Shown here piece by piece: positions 42,410 through 51,525 of a DNA stretch of 64,000 bases. The DNA is taken from positions 434,001 to 498,000 of the forward strand of contig NC_017958.1 in the NCBI RefSeq assembly GCF_000264455.2, written 5' to 3'. Made by a program: the position numbers and the translations under genes. The notes beneath the pieces are model-generated. The model searched no databases and was not told the origin of the DNA. It saw nothing but the letters and a program-made list of their open reading frames with translations. The DNA is from Tistrella mobilis KA081020-065. Its GTDB lineage: Bacteria > Pseudomonadota > Alphaproteobacteria > Tistrellales > Tistrellaceae. Every line of letters begins with the position of its first letter. Positions within the stretch are counted from its first letter, which is position 1.

Positions 42410-42874
42410 TTACGTCCGGGTCATCATGGAGGCGGCACGGTGGATCGCGCGGCGGATGCGCGGATAGGTGCCACAGCGACAGATGTTGGTGATCGCCTCG
42501 TCGATCTCGGCATCGGTGGGCGCGGGGGTCCGGGCCAGAAGTTCCGTTGCGGCGATGATGAAGCCCGGCTGGCAGTACCCGCATTGGGGAACCTGCTCGT
42601 CGATCCATGCCTGCTGGACGACCGACAGCCTGCCGTCCGGATCCGCGAGCCCTTCGATCGTGACCACCGAAGCGCCGCCGAGGCTGCCGATCGGATGCAT
42701 GCAGGACCGTATCGCCTCGCCATCGACGAGCACCCGGCAGGCGCCGCACTGCCCCACGCCGCAGCCATATTTGGGGCCGAGCACCCCCAGATCCTCGCGC
42801 AGCACCCAGAGCAGCGGCTTGTGATCCGGTGCCGCGACCTCGACCCGGCGGCCGTTCACCGTCAGCGCGACCAT
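42410..42874 (-). CDS. Molybdenum hydroxylase small subunit, [2Fe-2S] (IorA-like)
   Basis: A 154-residue two-cluster ferredoxin-type subunit. The plant-type [2Fe-2S] ligands are in KYGCGVGQCGACRVLVDG and the following SCMHP; the second cluster ligands are CGYCQPG and CRCGTY, as in the xanthine-dehydrogenase family. The start is supported by GGAGG. It has no signal peptide, so it is probably exported while bound to its Tat-tagged partner. The gene is followed by the large subunit after 9 bases. Divergent from an AraC regulator 239 bases away. Confidence 0.94.
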   Translation of the reverse strand: MVALTVNGRRVEVAAPDHKPLLWVLREDLGVLGPKYGCGVGQCGACRVLVDGEAIRSCMHPIGSLGGASVVTIEGLADPDGRLSVVQQAWIDEQVPQCGYCQPGFIIAATELLARTPAPTDAEIDEAITNICRCGTYPRIRRAIHRAASMMTRT

Positions 42875-43113
42875 CCGACGCCTCCACGACCGGTTCCCGC
42901 CACGGCCGGGCTGACCCTGATCTGCGGCGCACATCCGACATCTCTGCCCGTCATCATCGACCTCCAGCCTGTTGCATCTCTGGAAGATGAAAACGAAGGC
43001 CAGGCCCTTCATGCCGGAACGCGCAAAAAACTTGCCCGATTCTCCAAGGTGCTGGTGCGGTGCGGAATTCGTGCCTAGGCTTTTTCCGTATCGACACCGG
43101 CGGGAGCAGCACG

Positions 43114-44010
43114 ATGCGGCAGGAATTGAGGGAAGTTGTGGCGCGCTATGTTGCAAGCCATGGCGGCCCGGACGCGGTCTCGCGGACAGCGGTTCAGGAC
43201 GTCATCCTCATGTGCAGCACGAAAGAGCGCATGCCCTTCCGCAAGGCTTACAAGCCGTCGCTCTGCGTGGTCGTTCAGGGCGCCAAGCGCATCGAGCTTG
43301 AAGATCGGAGCTTCGACTATTCGGCCGGCAGCGCACTGATCATCAGTATCGGCCTGCCGGGCTTCGGCAGCGTGACGCAGGCGACGAAGGCGGAGCCCTT
43401 CCTCGGCATGACCATCGAATTCGACATCGCCCTGCTGCGCGAGGTTCTCGATCAGATGCCCTCGCCTCCGCGGCCGGCGGAAGAACGGCTCGGCGTCTTT
43501 GTCGAGGAGCTGTCGGACCCGGTTCAGGATTGCCTTATCCGGCTCGTACAGCTGTTCGAAACCCCCGATGCGGTTCCCGTTCTCTACCCCGCAACCGTCA
43601 GGGAATTGTATTACCGGCTTCTGTCGGGCCCGAATGGCGGCGAGATCTGCAAGATCGCGCGTGCCGGCAGCCACACCCAGCGCATCGCGGAAGCGATCCA
43701 TCTGATGCGCGGGAATGTCGGGCAGCCACTCAGCATCGAGGAGCTGGCACATGCCGCCGGCATGGGTGTGTCGTCCTTCCATCAGCACTTCAAGACGCTG
43801 ACCTCGATGACACCGCTGCAATATCACAAGCAGCTGCGGCTTCTGGAAGCGCGGCGCCTGATGGTGGCGGAAGCCGCCAGCGTGACCAGCGCCGCCTTCC
43901 GCGTCGGCTATGAAAGCCCCTCGCAATTCAGCCGGGAATACACGCGGCTGTTCGGGACTGCGCCCAAGAAGGATGCCATGTTCCTGAAGAGTCTGCCCGT
44001 GCAGCTTTGA
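43114..44010 (+). CDS. AraC-family regulator divergent from the molybdenum hydroxylase operon
   Basis: A 298-residue AraC regulator with the AraC_N sensing domain of the YqhC-like type: CSTKERMPFRKAYKPSLCVVVQGAKRIELEDRSFDYSAGSALIISIGLPGFG. The C-terminal two helix-turn-helices are SIEELAHAAGMGVSSFHQHFKTLTSMTPLQYHKQLRLLEARRLM and VTSAAFRVGYESPSQFSREYTRLFGTAP. YqhC-like regulators sense aldehydes and activate a reductase, which fits an oxidoreductase operon in divergent position. GGGAG precedes the ATG. Its codons are slightly less G/C-rich than those of its far neighbours. Confidence 0.92.
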   Translation: MRQELREVVARYVASHGGPDAVSRTAVQDVILMCSTKERMPFRKAYKPSLCVVVQGAKRIELEDRSFDYSAGSALIISIGLPGFGSVTQATKAEPFLGMTIEFDIALLREVLDQMPSPPRPAEERLGVFVEELSDPVQDCLIRLVQLFETPDAVPVLYPATVRELYYRLLSGPNGGEICKIARAGSHTQRIAEAIHLMRGNVGQPLSIEELAHAAGMGVSSFHQHFKTLTSMTPLQYHKQLRLLEARRLMVAEAASVTSAAFRVGYESPSQFSREYTRLFGTAPKKDAMFLKSLPVQL

Positions 44011-44110
44011 CCGTCTGCACCGCCGCGATCTGGTCACTGCCCTCCGGTCGCAGGGCATGATATGAACAGCCGGTGAATCACCGTCCGGAGGGGCCGCGCG
44101 TCCTCGATCC

Positions 44111-44704
44111 ATGCCGCAATCCATCGTCGATCTGCTGATGTCCGCCGGTCTCGCCGGGGTTGCCTTTCTGGCCTTCGCCGAGAAATACGTGCCGATCATC
44201 CCCTCCTATGTGATGCTCGCCGCTTTCGGTGCGCTGGGCGATCAGATGGAAGGCGGCATCGTCGCGACCGTCGTGGCGGCCACGATCGGGTCGGTGATCG
44301 GCGCGGTCGGCTGGTACTGGGTCGGCCGGGTGCTGTCGGAACGCGCCGAGCGCTTCGTCGCCCGCCGCGGCCGCTATATCCTGCTCACCCCTAAGCTCTA
44401 TACCCGGATGCGCGACGCCTATGGCCGCCGCCCCTTCCTGGTGACGCTGATCGCCCAGACCATTCCCACGGTCCGGATTTTCATCGGCCTGCCGGCCGGC
44501 GTGATGCGCATGCCCTTCCGGCCCTATCTCGCCGCCACCATCGTCGGCACCGCGCTCTGGAACACGCCGCTGGTGGTGCTGGGCGACGTGCTCGCCGAAA
44601 GCCGGATGGACACCACCCAGGTGATGATGTGGTTCGCGGCCGCCGTGCTCGCGGTGGAAGTCACCGCCTTCCTGGTCTGGCGGCTGATGCGGCGGCCCGG
44701 CTGA
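44111..44704 (+). CDS. DedA/SNARE-associated (YqjA-like) family membrane protein
   Basis: A 197-residue DedA-family inner-membrane protein with four or five hydrophobic spans. The family marks are the acidic-proline stretch FAEKYVPIIPSYVMLAAFGAL near the N-terminus, GWYWVGRVL and the amphipathic region TLIAQTIPTVRIFIGLPAGVMRMPFRPYLAATIVGTALWNT, where the conserved R and G-x-x-R/P motif lies. DedA proteins help flip or recycle lipid carriers and keep proton motive force. No coding neighbour is obviously linked; sbcD follows after 108 bases. Confidence 0.92.
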   Translation: MPQSIVDLLMSAGLAGVAFLAFAEKYVPIIPSYVMLAAFGALGDQMEGGIVATVVAATIGSVIGAVGWYWVGRVLSERAERFVARRGRYILLTPKLYTRMRDAYGRRPFLVTLIAQTIPTVRIFIGLPAGVMRMPFRPYLAATIVGTALWNTPLVVLGDVLAESRMDTTQVMMWFAAAVLAVEVTAFLVWRLMRRPG

Positions 44705-44812
44705 TCCGCCTCCGGGCCGCAGCCTCTTCCGCTCCCCCATCGGCCGCGTGTATCTTCCGCTCTTCCACTTCCCGCCGCGGGCGAGACCGCCCCGGCGCAG
44801 ACCGGAACGGGC

Positions 44813-46060
44813 ATGCGCATCCTCCACACCGCCGACTGGCATCTGGGTCAGGAGCTGCACGGTTTCGACCGCGGCGCCGAGCACGACCGTTTCCTCGTCT
44901 GGCTGCTCGACACGCTGGACGAAGACGCGATCGATGCGCTGGTGGTGGCGGGCGATGTCTACGACACGGTCAACCCGCCGGTCGCCGCCCAGCAGCGGCT
45001 CTACCGCTTCCTGAACACCGCCCTGGCCCGCCGGCCCGGGCTCGACATCGTGATCGTCGGCGGCAATCACGACGGGCCCAGCCGGCTGGAACTGCCGGCG
45101 CCACTGCTCGACCGGTCGCGGATCTCGATTTTCGGCGCCCTGCCCCGCAGCGACGGCCGGCCCGATCCCGCCCGCACGCTGGTGCCGCTCACCGATGAAG
45201 CCGGACAGGTGGCCGCCGTGGTCGCCGCCATCGCCTATCCCCGCCCGGGGGATCTGCCGGTCGACGGCGGCGGTGCCGCGGCGCTGGCCGCGATCTATGC
45301 CGAGGCTCTCGCCGCCGCCCGCGAGCGCTTCCCCGGCCTGCCGGTGATCGCGACCGGCCATCTCCACGTCACCGGCGGCGACGTTTCGGCCGAAAGCGAA
45401 CGGCCGGTGATGATCGGCGGCGAGGAGGCGCTGTCGCCCGACCTCTTCCCCGAGGGCTATGCCTATGTCGCCCTCGGCCATCTGCACCGCGCCCAGGGGC
45501 TGAAAGCCGCCATGCCGCTGCGCTATGCCGGCGCCCCCTTCCCGATGTCGATGGCGGAACGCAGCTACCGCCATTCGGTGGTGCTGGTCGAAACCGACGG
45601 GTGCGGCCCCGCAACCCACCGGCTGATCCCGGTGCCGCGCCCGGTCGCCTTTCTGCGCGTGCCCGAAACCGGGGCGCTCGACCCCGAGGCGGCGCTCGCC
45701 GCGGTCGCAGCCCTCGACATCGCCCCACCCGAAAGCCCCGATCTCCGCCCCTATCTGGAGGTCGTGGTCGCGATCGACGCCCCCGTCCCCGATCTCCGCC
45801 GCCGGGTCGCCGAGGCGCTGGGCGATACGCCGGTGCGCCTTGCCCGGGTGCGTTCGCTCAGCCGCGGCAGCGGCGGCAGCCTCGCCGACGGCGCCAGCCT
45901 GCCGCCCGCCCTCGACGAGATCGATCCGGCCGACGTCTTCGCCCGGCTGCACCGCCAGCGTTTCGATACCGACCCGCCCGACGCACTGGCCCGCGCCTTC
46001 GCCGAACTGCTCGCCGACGCCCATGCCGGCCCCGACACCGATGCCGGGGAGACCGCCTGA
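44813..46060 (+). CDS. sbcD: Exonuclease subunit SbcD
   Basis: A 415-residue nuclease subunit of SbcCD (Mre11-like), which cuts hairpins and protein-blocked DNA ends. All five calcineurin-like phosphoesterase motifs are present: ILHTADWHLGQ, VVAGDVYDTVNPP, VIVGGNHDGPSRLE, TGHLHVTGGD and VALGHLHRAQG. The C-terminal 120 residues form the capping and SbcC-binding part. Its stop TGA overlaps the sbcC start (TGATG), so the two subunits are coupled. Upstream is a DedA gene. Confidence 0.96.
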   Translation: MRILHTADWHLGQELHGFDRGAEHDRFLVWLLDTLDEDAIDALVVAGDVYDTVNPPVAAQQRLYRFLNTALARRPGLDIVIVGGNHDGPSRLELPAPLLDRSRISIFGALPRSDGRPDPARTLVPLTDEAGQVAAVVAAIAYPRPGDLPVDGGGAAALAAIYAEALAAARERFPGLPVIATGHLHVTGGDVSAESERPVMIGGEEALSPDLFPEGYAYVALGHLHRAQGLKAAMPLRYAGAPFPMSMAERSYRHSVVLVETDGCGPATHRLIPVPRPVAFLRVPETGALDPEAALAAVAALDIAPPESPDLRPYLEVVVAIDAPVPDLRRRVAEALGDTPVRLARVRSLSRGSGGSLADGASLPPALDEIDPADVFARLHRQRFDTDPPDALARAFAELLADAHAGPDTDAGETA

Positions 46061-49000
46061 TGCGCCTGCTCCGGATCCGCGGCCGCAACCTCGCCAGCCT
46101 TCAGGACGATTTCATCATCGATTTCGAGGCCCCACCGCTCGCCCATGCCGGCATCCTCGCGATCACCGGCCCGACCGGCGCCGGCAAGTCGACCCTGCTC
46201 GATGCCGTCTGCCTGGCGCTCTACGATGCCCTGCCGCGCACCGCCGGCGCTGGTGCCCGCGGTGAGACCCGCGACCTCGCCCTCAATGACGGCCGCCGGA
46301 TCCTCAGCCATGGCGCGGGTGAGGCCGAGGCCGAAATCGATTTCATCGGCCGCGACGGCCGCCGCTACCGGGCGGGCTGGAGCGTGCGTCGCGCCCGGGG
46401 CAGGGCCACCGGTACGCTGCAGGCGGCAAAGCGGGTGCTGATCGATCTGGAGGCCGGCCAGGTGGTCGCCGACGGCAAGCGCGATGTCGGTATCGAAATC
46501 GCGGCCCGGATCGGGCTCGATTTCGACCAGTTCCGCCGGTCGGTCCTGCTCGCCCAGGGCGATTTCGACGCCTTTCTGCGCGCCGATGCCCGCGACCGCG
46601 CCGATCTGCTGGAGAAGATCACCGGCACCGGCATCTATGGCCGGCTGTCGCGTGCAGCCTTCGAGCGCAACAAGGCCGCCCAGGCCGAGATCGAGCGCAT
46701 CCGTCTTCAGCTTGGGGAGCACCAGCCGCTCGACGACGCAGCCCGGGCCGAGGCCCAGGCCGCCGCGGAGGCGGCGCGTCATGCCCTCGCCGCCGCCCGT
46801 GCCCGGCAGGAGGCCGCCGCCGAAACCCTGCGCCGCATCGATCGCCGCCTGTCGCTGGAGGCGGCCCGGACCGCCGCGGCAGAAGCCCTGGAAGCCGCCC
46901 GCCTTGCCAATGACGCCGCCTCCCCCGACCGCGACCGGCTGGCCCGCAACCGCCAGGCCCTGGCCGCTCGGGCCGAACTGGCGGCGGCGGATGCCGCCAC
47001 CGCCGGGCTGGCCCGGACCCGCGAGCGGCTTGGCGCGGCCACCGGCGCCCTTGCCCGGGCCGAGGCCGATCACGAAGCCGCACGCACTGCCCGGACCGAG
47101 GCCGAAGCCGCCGTCGGCCGCTGCCGGGACGAAGACGCCGCCCGCGCCCCGCATCTGGCCGAGGCGCGACGGCTGGACGAACAGCTTGGTGCCGCCGCCC
47201 GGGCCCTCGCCCAGGCCCGCCGCGACGCCGAAGCGGCCGCCGACATCGCCACCGGCCATCAGGCCGCCTCCGACCGGCTGGCCGCCGTCATCGCTGCCGC
47301 CGAGGCCCGTGAGACCGCCGCCCTGGCCCGACTGGCAGCGCTGGCGGCAGCCGCCCCGCCGGTCGCCGATCCGGAGGCCGCGGCCGAAACCATCCTGGAG
47401 CGTGCGCCCCTCGGTGACGAACTGCGTCGGCTGACCGTCGGGCTCGACGATCTTCAGGCGCGCGACCGCGCCGATGCCGCAGAGGCCGACCGCCTCGCCG
47501 CCGCCCGCGACGATGCCGCCCGCCGCATGACCGGCCTTGCCGAGGCGATCACCGCCGCCGAGGCCGAGGCCGACCAGGCGGAGGCACGGGCACTGCGCCG
47601 CCGCCGCGACCGGCTGGTCGAGATCGGCCATCACCTCGACGACCTCTCCGAGGTGATGGTTGCAGCGCTTGAGGCCACGCGCGCCCGCGACGCCCATGCC
47701 GCCACGGCCGAAGACGCGATGCAGGCTGCTGCAGCCGCAACTGCCGAGGCCGAACGCCACCGCGCCGCCCTGCCGGTGGTCGAAGCGAAGCTCGAAGAGG
47801 CCGGCCGCGCCGCCGACCTGTCATCGGCCGCGGCCGAGGAACATGCCGGCCGGCTGCGTGCTCTGCTGATCCCGGGTGCGCCCTGCCCGGTCTGCGGTTC
47901 GACCGATCATCCGACCCGTGCGATCGACGACCTGCTCGCCCGACGGCTCGACACCGACCGCGCCCGGCTGGCCGATCTCAAGGCCGAGCTTGGCGCCCTC
48001 ACCACCGCCCTCGCCCGGGCGGAAGAACGGGCGCGCGCCGAAACCCGCCGCGCTGCCGACGCAGCCACCGCCCGTGAGGACTCGGCGGAAACCCTCGCCG
48101 CTGCGACGGCCGACCACGAGGCACTGCTCACCCGGCTGGCAGATGAAGCGGCCGAGGCCGGGCTCGATGCCCTGCCGCCCCTGCCCGCCGCCGAAGCCGC
48201 TCACGAAACGACCGACCATCGGCCGCCGGCTGCCCGCCTCGCCGGCTGGCGCGAGGCCGTCACCGATGCAATCGAGGCGGCCGAGGTTCGGATCACGACG
48301 ATCGACGCCGCCGCCGCCCGGGCCGCCAGCCTCCGCCGCGACCACACTGCCGCCACCCGCGATCGGGATGCGGCCGCCGAAGCGCTCGCCCGCCTGGCCG
48401 CGCGCCGGGCCGAAGCCGGGGCCGCGATCGCCCGCGGCGAGCAGCGCCGCACCGATCTCGCCGCCCGCATCGCCCGGCTGGACGAGCGGCTGGCCACCCT
48501 GCTCGATGCCGCCTGTCCCGACTGGCGGAACAGCCTCGCCGCCGACGCCGCGGGCTTCGCCGCCCTGATCCGACGCCGGGCCGCCGAACTGGCCGAAGCG
48601 CAGAGCACCGCCGAAGCCGCACGGGCCGAGCGCATTCGCCTCGCCCCTGACCATGCCGCCGCCCGGGTCCGCGCCGAAACCGCCGCCGACGCCGCCAGCC
48701 ACGCCACGACACTTGCCGAGGAGTGCGCCCGCAGCCATGCGGCCCTTCAGGACGCCCGCACCATGCTGCTCGACGGCCGGTCGGTCGCGGCGGTCGAGGC
48801 CGGGGCAGAGGCCGCCCGCAACACCGCGCGCATGGCCCTCGATGCCGCCCTCACCCGCCTCACCGAGGCTGCGACCGCCCGCGCCCGGGCGATGGAAGCC
48901 CGCCATCAGGCAGAGGTGGCGGTGACTGCCGCGGCAGAAACATCCACCGCTGCCGATGCCGCGCTCGAGACCGCCCGCGCGGCGCTCGACATGGATCCGG

Positions 49001-49848
49001 ACACCCTGCGCGCGGTGATCACGGCCGGTGCACCGGCGCTTGATGCCGAGGCCCGGCGGCTCGACGCGCTCGCCCGCAGCCTGGCCGAGGCCGAGGCGAC
49101 GCTCCGCGCCCGGCAGGAGGATCTGGCCCGCCATCTCGCCGATCCGGACACCATCGCCTCGGGGGCCGACACCGCCCTGCGAGAGGTCGCGGAGGCCGCA
49201 CATGCCGAAGCGGCCACATCCTGCACCGCAGCGGAGGCCGCCTGCCGCAAGGCTGAACAGCGCCTCGCCGAAGACGACAGCCGCCGCCTGGCCGCAGGCC
49301 GGCTTGCCGCCGCACTCGCCGATGCCCGGGCCGCGGCGGACGTCTGGGCGCAGCTGAACGAGCTGATCGGCGCCGCCGACGGCACGAAATTCCGCCGCTT
49401 CGCCCAGTCGCTCACCCTCGACCGGCTGGTCGCCGGCGCCAACCGCCATCTGGGCGAGCTGCACCCGCGCTATGCGCTGCGTCGCATGGAGGGCGCTGAG
49501 ATGGCGCTGGAGGTGGTCGACCACGACATGGCCGACGAGGCGCGCGCGGTGCACAACCTCTCGGGCGGCGAACGCTTCCTGGTCAGCCTGGCGCTGGCCC
49601 TGGGCCTCGCCGATATTTCCGCCGGCCGCGGGCTCGCCATCGAAAGCCTGTTCATCGACGAAGGCTTCGGCGCGCTCGACCCGGACGCACTCGCCATGGC
49701 GATCTCGATGCTCGAACGCCTGCAGGCCACCGGCCGCCGGGTCGCGGTGATCAGCCATGTCGAGGCACTGAAGGACCGCATCCCGGTCCAGATCCGCGTC
49801 ACCCCCCGGGGCGCCGGGCGCTCTGGGGTAGAGGTGGTCTCGGGCTAG
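46060..49848 (+). CDS. sbcC: Exonuclease subunit SbcC (SMC-like ATPase)
   Basis: A 1262-residue Rad50-like ATPase partner of SbcD. Walker A GPTGAGKSTLLDAVCLALY lies near residue 34-50, and the C-terminal lobe has the signature LSGGERFLVSLALALGLAD and Walker B LFIDEGFGALDPDALAMA. Between them run about 950 residues of Ala/Arg/Glu-rich coiled coil. The zinc-hook CxxC motif is CPVCG at about residues 608-612, in the middle of the coil. The extreme alanine and G/C content of the coil opens long false reading frames on the other strands. Length is at the long end for the family (E. coli 1048). Confidence 0.96.
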   Translation: MRLLRIRGRNLASLQDDFIIDFEAPPLAHAGILAITGPTGAGKSTLLDAVCLALYDALPRTAGAGARGETRDLALNDGRRILSHGAGEAEAEIDFIGRDGRRYRAGWSVRRARGRATGTLQAAKRVLIDLEAGQVVADGKRDVGIEIAARIGLDFDQFRRSVLLAQGDFDAFLRADARDRADLLEKITGTGIYGRLSRAAFERNKAAQAEIERIRLQLGEHQPLDDAARAEAQAAAEAARHALAAARARQEAAAETLRRIDRRLSLEAARTAAAEALEAARLANDAASPDRDRLARNRQALAARAELAAADAATAGLARTRERLGAATGALARAEADHEAARTARTEAEAAVGRCRDEDAARAPHLAEARRLDEQLGAAARALAQARRDAEAAADIATGHQAASDRLAAVIAAAEARETAALARLAALAAAAPPVADPEAAAETILERAPLGDELRRLTVGLDDLQARDRADAAEADRLAAARDDAARRMTGLAEAITAAEAEADQAEARALRRRRDRLVEIGHHLDDLSEVMVAALEATRARDAHAATAEDAMQAAAAATAEAERHRAALPVVEAKLEEAGRAADLSSAAAEEHAGRLRALLIPGAPCPVCGSTDHPTRAIDDLLARRLDTDRARLADLKAELGALTTALARAEERARAETRRAADAATAREDSAETLAAATADHEALLTRLADEAAEAGLDALPPLPAAEAAHETTDHRPPAARLAGWREAVTDAIEAAEVRITTIDAAAARAASLRRDHTAATRDRDAAAEALARLAARRAEAGAAIARGEQRRTDLAARIARLDERLATLLDAACPDWRNSLAADAAGFAALIRRRAAELAEAQSTAEAARAERIRLAPDHAAARVRAETAADAASHATTLAEECARSHAALQDARTMLLDGRSVAAVEAGAEAARNTARMALDAALTRLTEAATARARAMEARHQAEVAVTAAAETSTAADAALETARAALDMDPDTLRAVITAGAPALDAEARRLDALARSLAEAEATLRARQEDLARHLADPDTIASGADTALREVAEAAHAEAATSCTAAEAACRKAEQRLAEDDSRRLAAGRLAAALADARAAADVWAQLNELIGAADGTKFRRFAQSLTLDRLVAGANRHLGELHPRYALRRMEGAEMALEVVDHDMADEARAVHNLSGGERFLVSLALALGLADISAGRGLAIESLFIDEGFGALDPDALAMAISMLERLQATGRRVAVISHVEALKDRIPVQIRVTPRGAGRSGVEVVSG

Positions 49849-49864
49849 GCACGGCTTCCGCGCA

Positions 49865-49894
49865 TAAAAAAGGGGCCGCCCGCGGGCGACCCCT
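49865..49894 (-). terminator. Rho-independent terminator of the taurine-type aminotransferase gene
   Basis: AGGGGCCGCCCG and CGGGCGACCCCT form a 12-bp stem with one mismatch (49871-49894). The A-tract 49866-49871 is a T-run on the minus strand. It lies 40 bases past the aminotransferase stop and also just after sbcC in convergent orientation. Confidence 0.8.
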
Positions 49895-49933
49895 CTTCAG
49901 TCTGCCGGCCAGCCGTCGGTCACCAGCCGCCGG

Positions 49934-51304
49934 TCAGGCCGCCGCGACCCTGGTCAGCGCGCCGTCCACCGTCGCCAGGATGTGGTCGATATCGTCGGCG
50001 GTCGCGATCAGCGCCGGGCTGAAGCACAGCGTGTTGTTGAAGCCGGGCAGAGAACGGTTGGTCATGCCGACCAGCACGCCCTCGGCATCGCAGGCCGCGA
50101 TCACCGCCTGGACGCGGGCTTCCGCCAGCGGCTCGCGGGTCTCGCGGTCGGCGACCAGCTCGGCACCGGCGAACAGGCCGGCCCCGCGGACATCGCCCAC
50201 CATGGCGTGCTTGTCCTTCAGCGCCTGCAAGCCCTCCATCAGCCGCGCGCCCATGACCTGGGTGTTCTCCAGCAGGCCCTCGTCCTCGATGATCCGCATG
50301 TTCTCCAGCGCCGCCGCGGGCCCCGCAGTGCAGCCGCCGAAGGTGGAGATGTCGCGGAAATAGGACATCGGGTCGGCGGCATCCTCGCGGAACATGTCGA
50401 ACACCGCCTCGGTGGTCACCAGGCAGGCGATCGCGGCATAGCCCGAAGCCACGCCCTTGGCCATGGTCACCATGTCGGGCTCGATGCCGTAATTCTGATA
50501 GCCGAACCACTTGCCGGTCCGGCCGACGCCGCAGACCACCTCGTCGATATGCAGCAGCACGTCGTATTTCCGGCAGATCTCCTGCACCCGCTGCCAATAG
50601 CCCTCGGGCGGGGTGATCACGCCGCCGCCGGCGGTGATCGGCTCCAGGCAGATGGCGCCGACGGTGTCGGGGCCCTCGCGCAGGATCACCTCTTCAATCG
50701 CATCGGCCGCGCGCTCGCCGTAATTCTCCACATCCCACTGCTTGCGATATTCCAGGCAGTGCGGCACCTCGACGAAGCCGGGGGTGAACGGCCCGTACTG
50801 CTCGGCGCGCTGGGGCTGGCCGCAGGCGGACAGCGCCGTGATGGTGGTGCCGTGATAGTCGCGCTCGCGGAACAGGATCTTGTGCTTCTTGCCGCCATAG
50901 CGGCGGGCCGCGATCTGGCGCACCATCTTGAACGCCTTCTCGTTCGCCTCGCTGCCCGAATTGCAGTAATAGACCCGGCTCATGCCCGGCATCTTGGAAA
51001 TCAACCGTTCGGCGAAGCGCGCGCCGGGGATCGAGCCCGCGGAGCCGGCGAAATAGTTGATCTTCATCAGCTGGTCGCGCACCGCATTCGCGATGCTCTC
51101 GCGGCCATAGCCGACATTCACCGTCCACACGCCGCCCGACAGCGCATCCAGGAACTGGCGGCCGTTCTGGTCCCAGACCGACATGCCCTTGCCCTCGACG
51201 ATGATCCGCGGGTCGCGGGCATCGAAGACCCGATGTTGCACGAGATGGTGCCAGACATGGGCGCGATCGGCTTCGACGATATGGGACAGGTCGTTTTCAG
51301 ACAT
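49934..51304 (-). CDS. tpa: Class III aminotransferase, taurine-pyruvate aminotransferase-like
   Basis: A 456-residue PLP enzyme. The N-terminal half closely follows the pattern of taurine:pyruvate aminotransferase: VWHHLVQHRVF, LDALSGGVWTVNVGYGRESIANAV, INYFAGSAGSIPGARFAERL and RVYYCNSGSEANEKAFKMVRQI. Class III marks are IDEVVCGVGRTGKWFG and MAKGVASGYA, where the Schiff-base Lys is about residue 283. Tpa moves the amino group of taurine to pyruvate, giving sulfoacetaldehyde and alanine. It is divergent from a MocR regulator of the TauR kind, which supports this use; no xsc or tau transporter gene is in the window, but a TauE-type exporter lies 9 kb away. A related omega-aminotransferase is the alternative. 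Confidence 0.85.
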   Translation of the reverse strand: MSENDLSHIVEADRAHVWHHLVQHRVFDARDPRIIVEGKGMSVWDQNGRQFLDALSGGVWTVNVGYGRESIANAVRDQLMKINYFAGSAGSIPGARFAERLISKMPGMSRVYYCNSGSEANEKAFKMVRQIAARRYGGKKHKILFRERDYHGTTITALSACGQPQRAEQYGPFTPGFVEVPHCLEYRKQWDVENYGERAADAIEEVILREGPDTVGAICLEPITAGGGVITPPEGYWQRVQEICRKYDVLLHIDEVVCGVGRTGKWFGYQNYGIEPDMVTMAKGVASGYAAIACLVTTEAVFDMFREDAADPMSYFRDISTFGGCTAGPAAALENMRIIEDEGLLENTQVMGARLMEGLQALKDKHAMVGDVRGAGLFAGAELVADRETREPLAEARVQAVIAACDAEGVLVGMTNRSLPGFNNTLCFSPALIATADDIDHILATVDGALTRVAAA

Positions 51305-51328
51305 CGTGACGGCTCCGGTTCGGTCGGG

Positions 51329-51342
51329 CCTGTGGCAACAGG
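51329..51342. promoter_or_regulatory. Palindrome in the Tpa/MocR divergent promoter
   Basis: CCTGTGGCAACAGG has 5-base perfect arms (CCTGT/ACAGG) and lies 25 bases from the aminotransferase start. It could be part of the MocR recognition region; known TauR sites are direct repeats, so the assignment is weak. Confidence 0.3.
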
Positions 51343-51525
51343 TCCGTGATCATCCATCGAGCTACGCCGTTTCGCGCGGCCGCGACAGGTCCACGGCCCG
51401 TCATTCTATGGAACCACGACCAACGTCCTCTGCCGCTCCCGCCGGCACAATGTCCGGACTGCTGGCTTTCCTGCCCGGCTTTCGTGCAATACTGACCGGG
51501 TACGACCTCCCAGGAAGGCCCCCGC

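Noticed and set aside
39923-43078. A long plus-strand reading frame opposite the molybdenum hydroxylase operon
   Set aside because: Composition is typical of an antisense shadow; the minus-strand genes carry intact cofactor motifs and good starts.
45601-46059. In-frame extension of SbcC upstream of its ATG
   Set aside because: It overlaps the end of sbcD, which has all nuclease motifs; the TGATG junction and the correct N-terminus MRLLRIRGRNLASL fix the start.
47821-49758. Long minus-strand frames within sbcC
   Set aside because: They are Gly/Gln-rich shadows of the alanine-rich coiled coil of SbcC.
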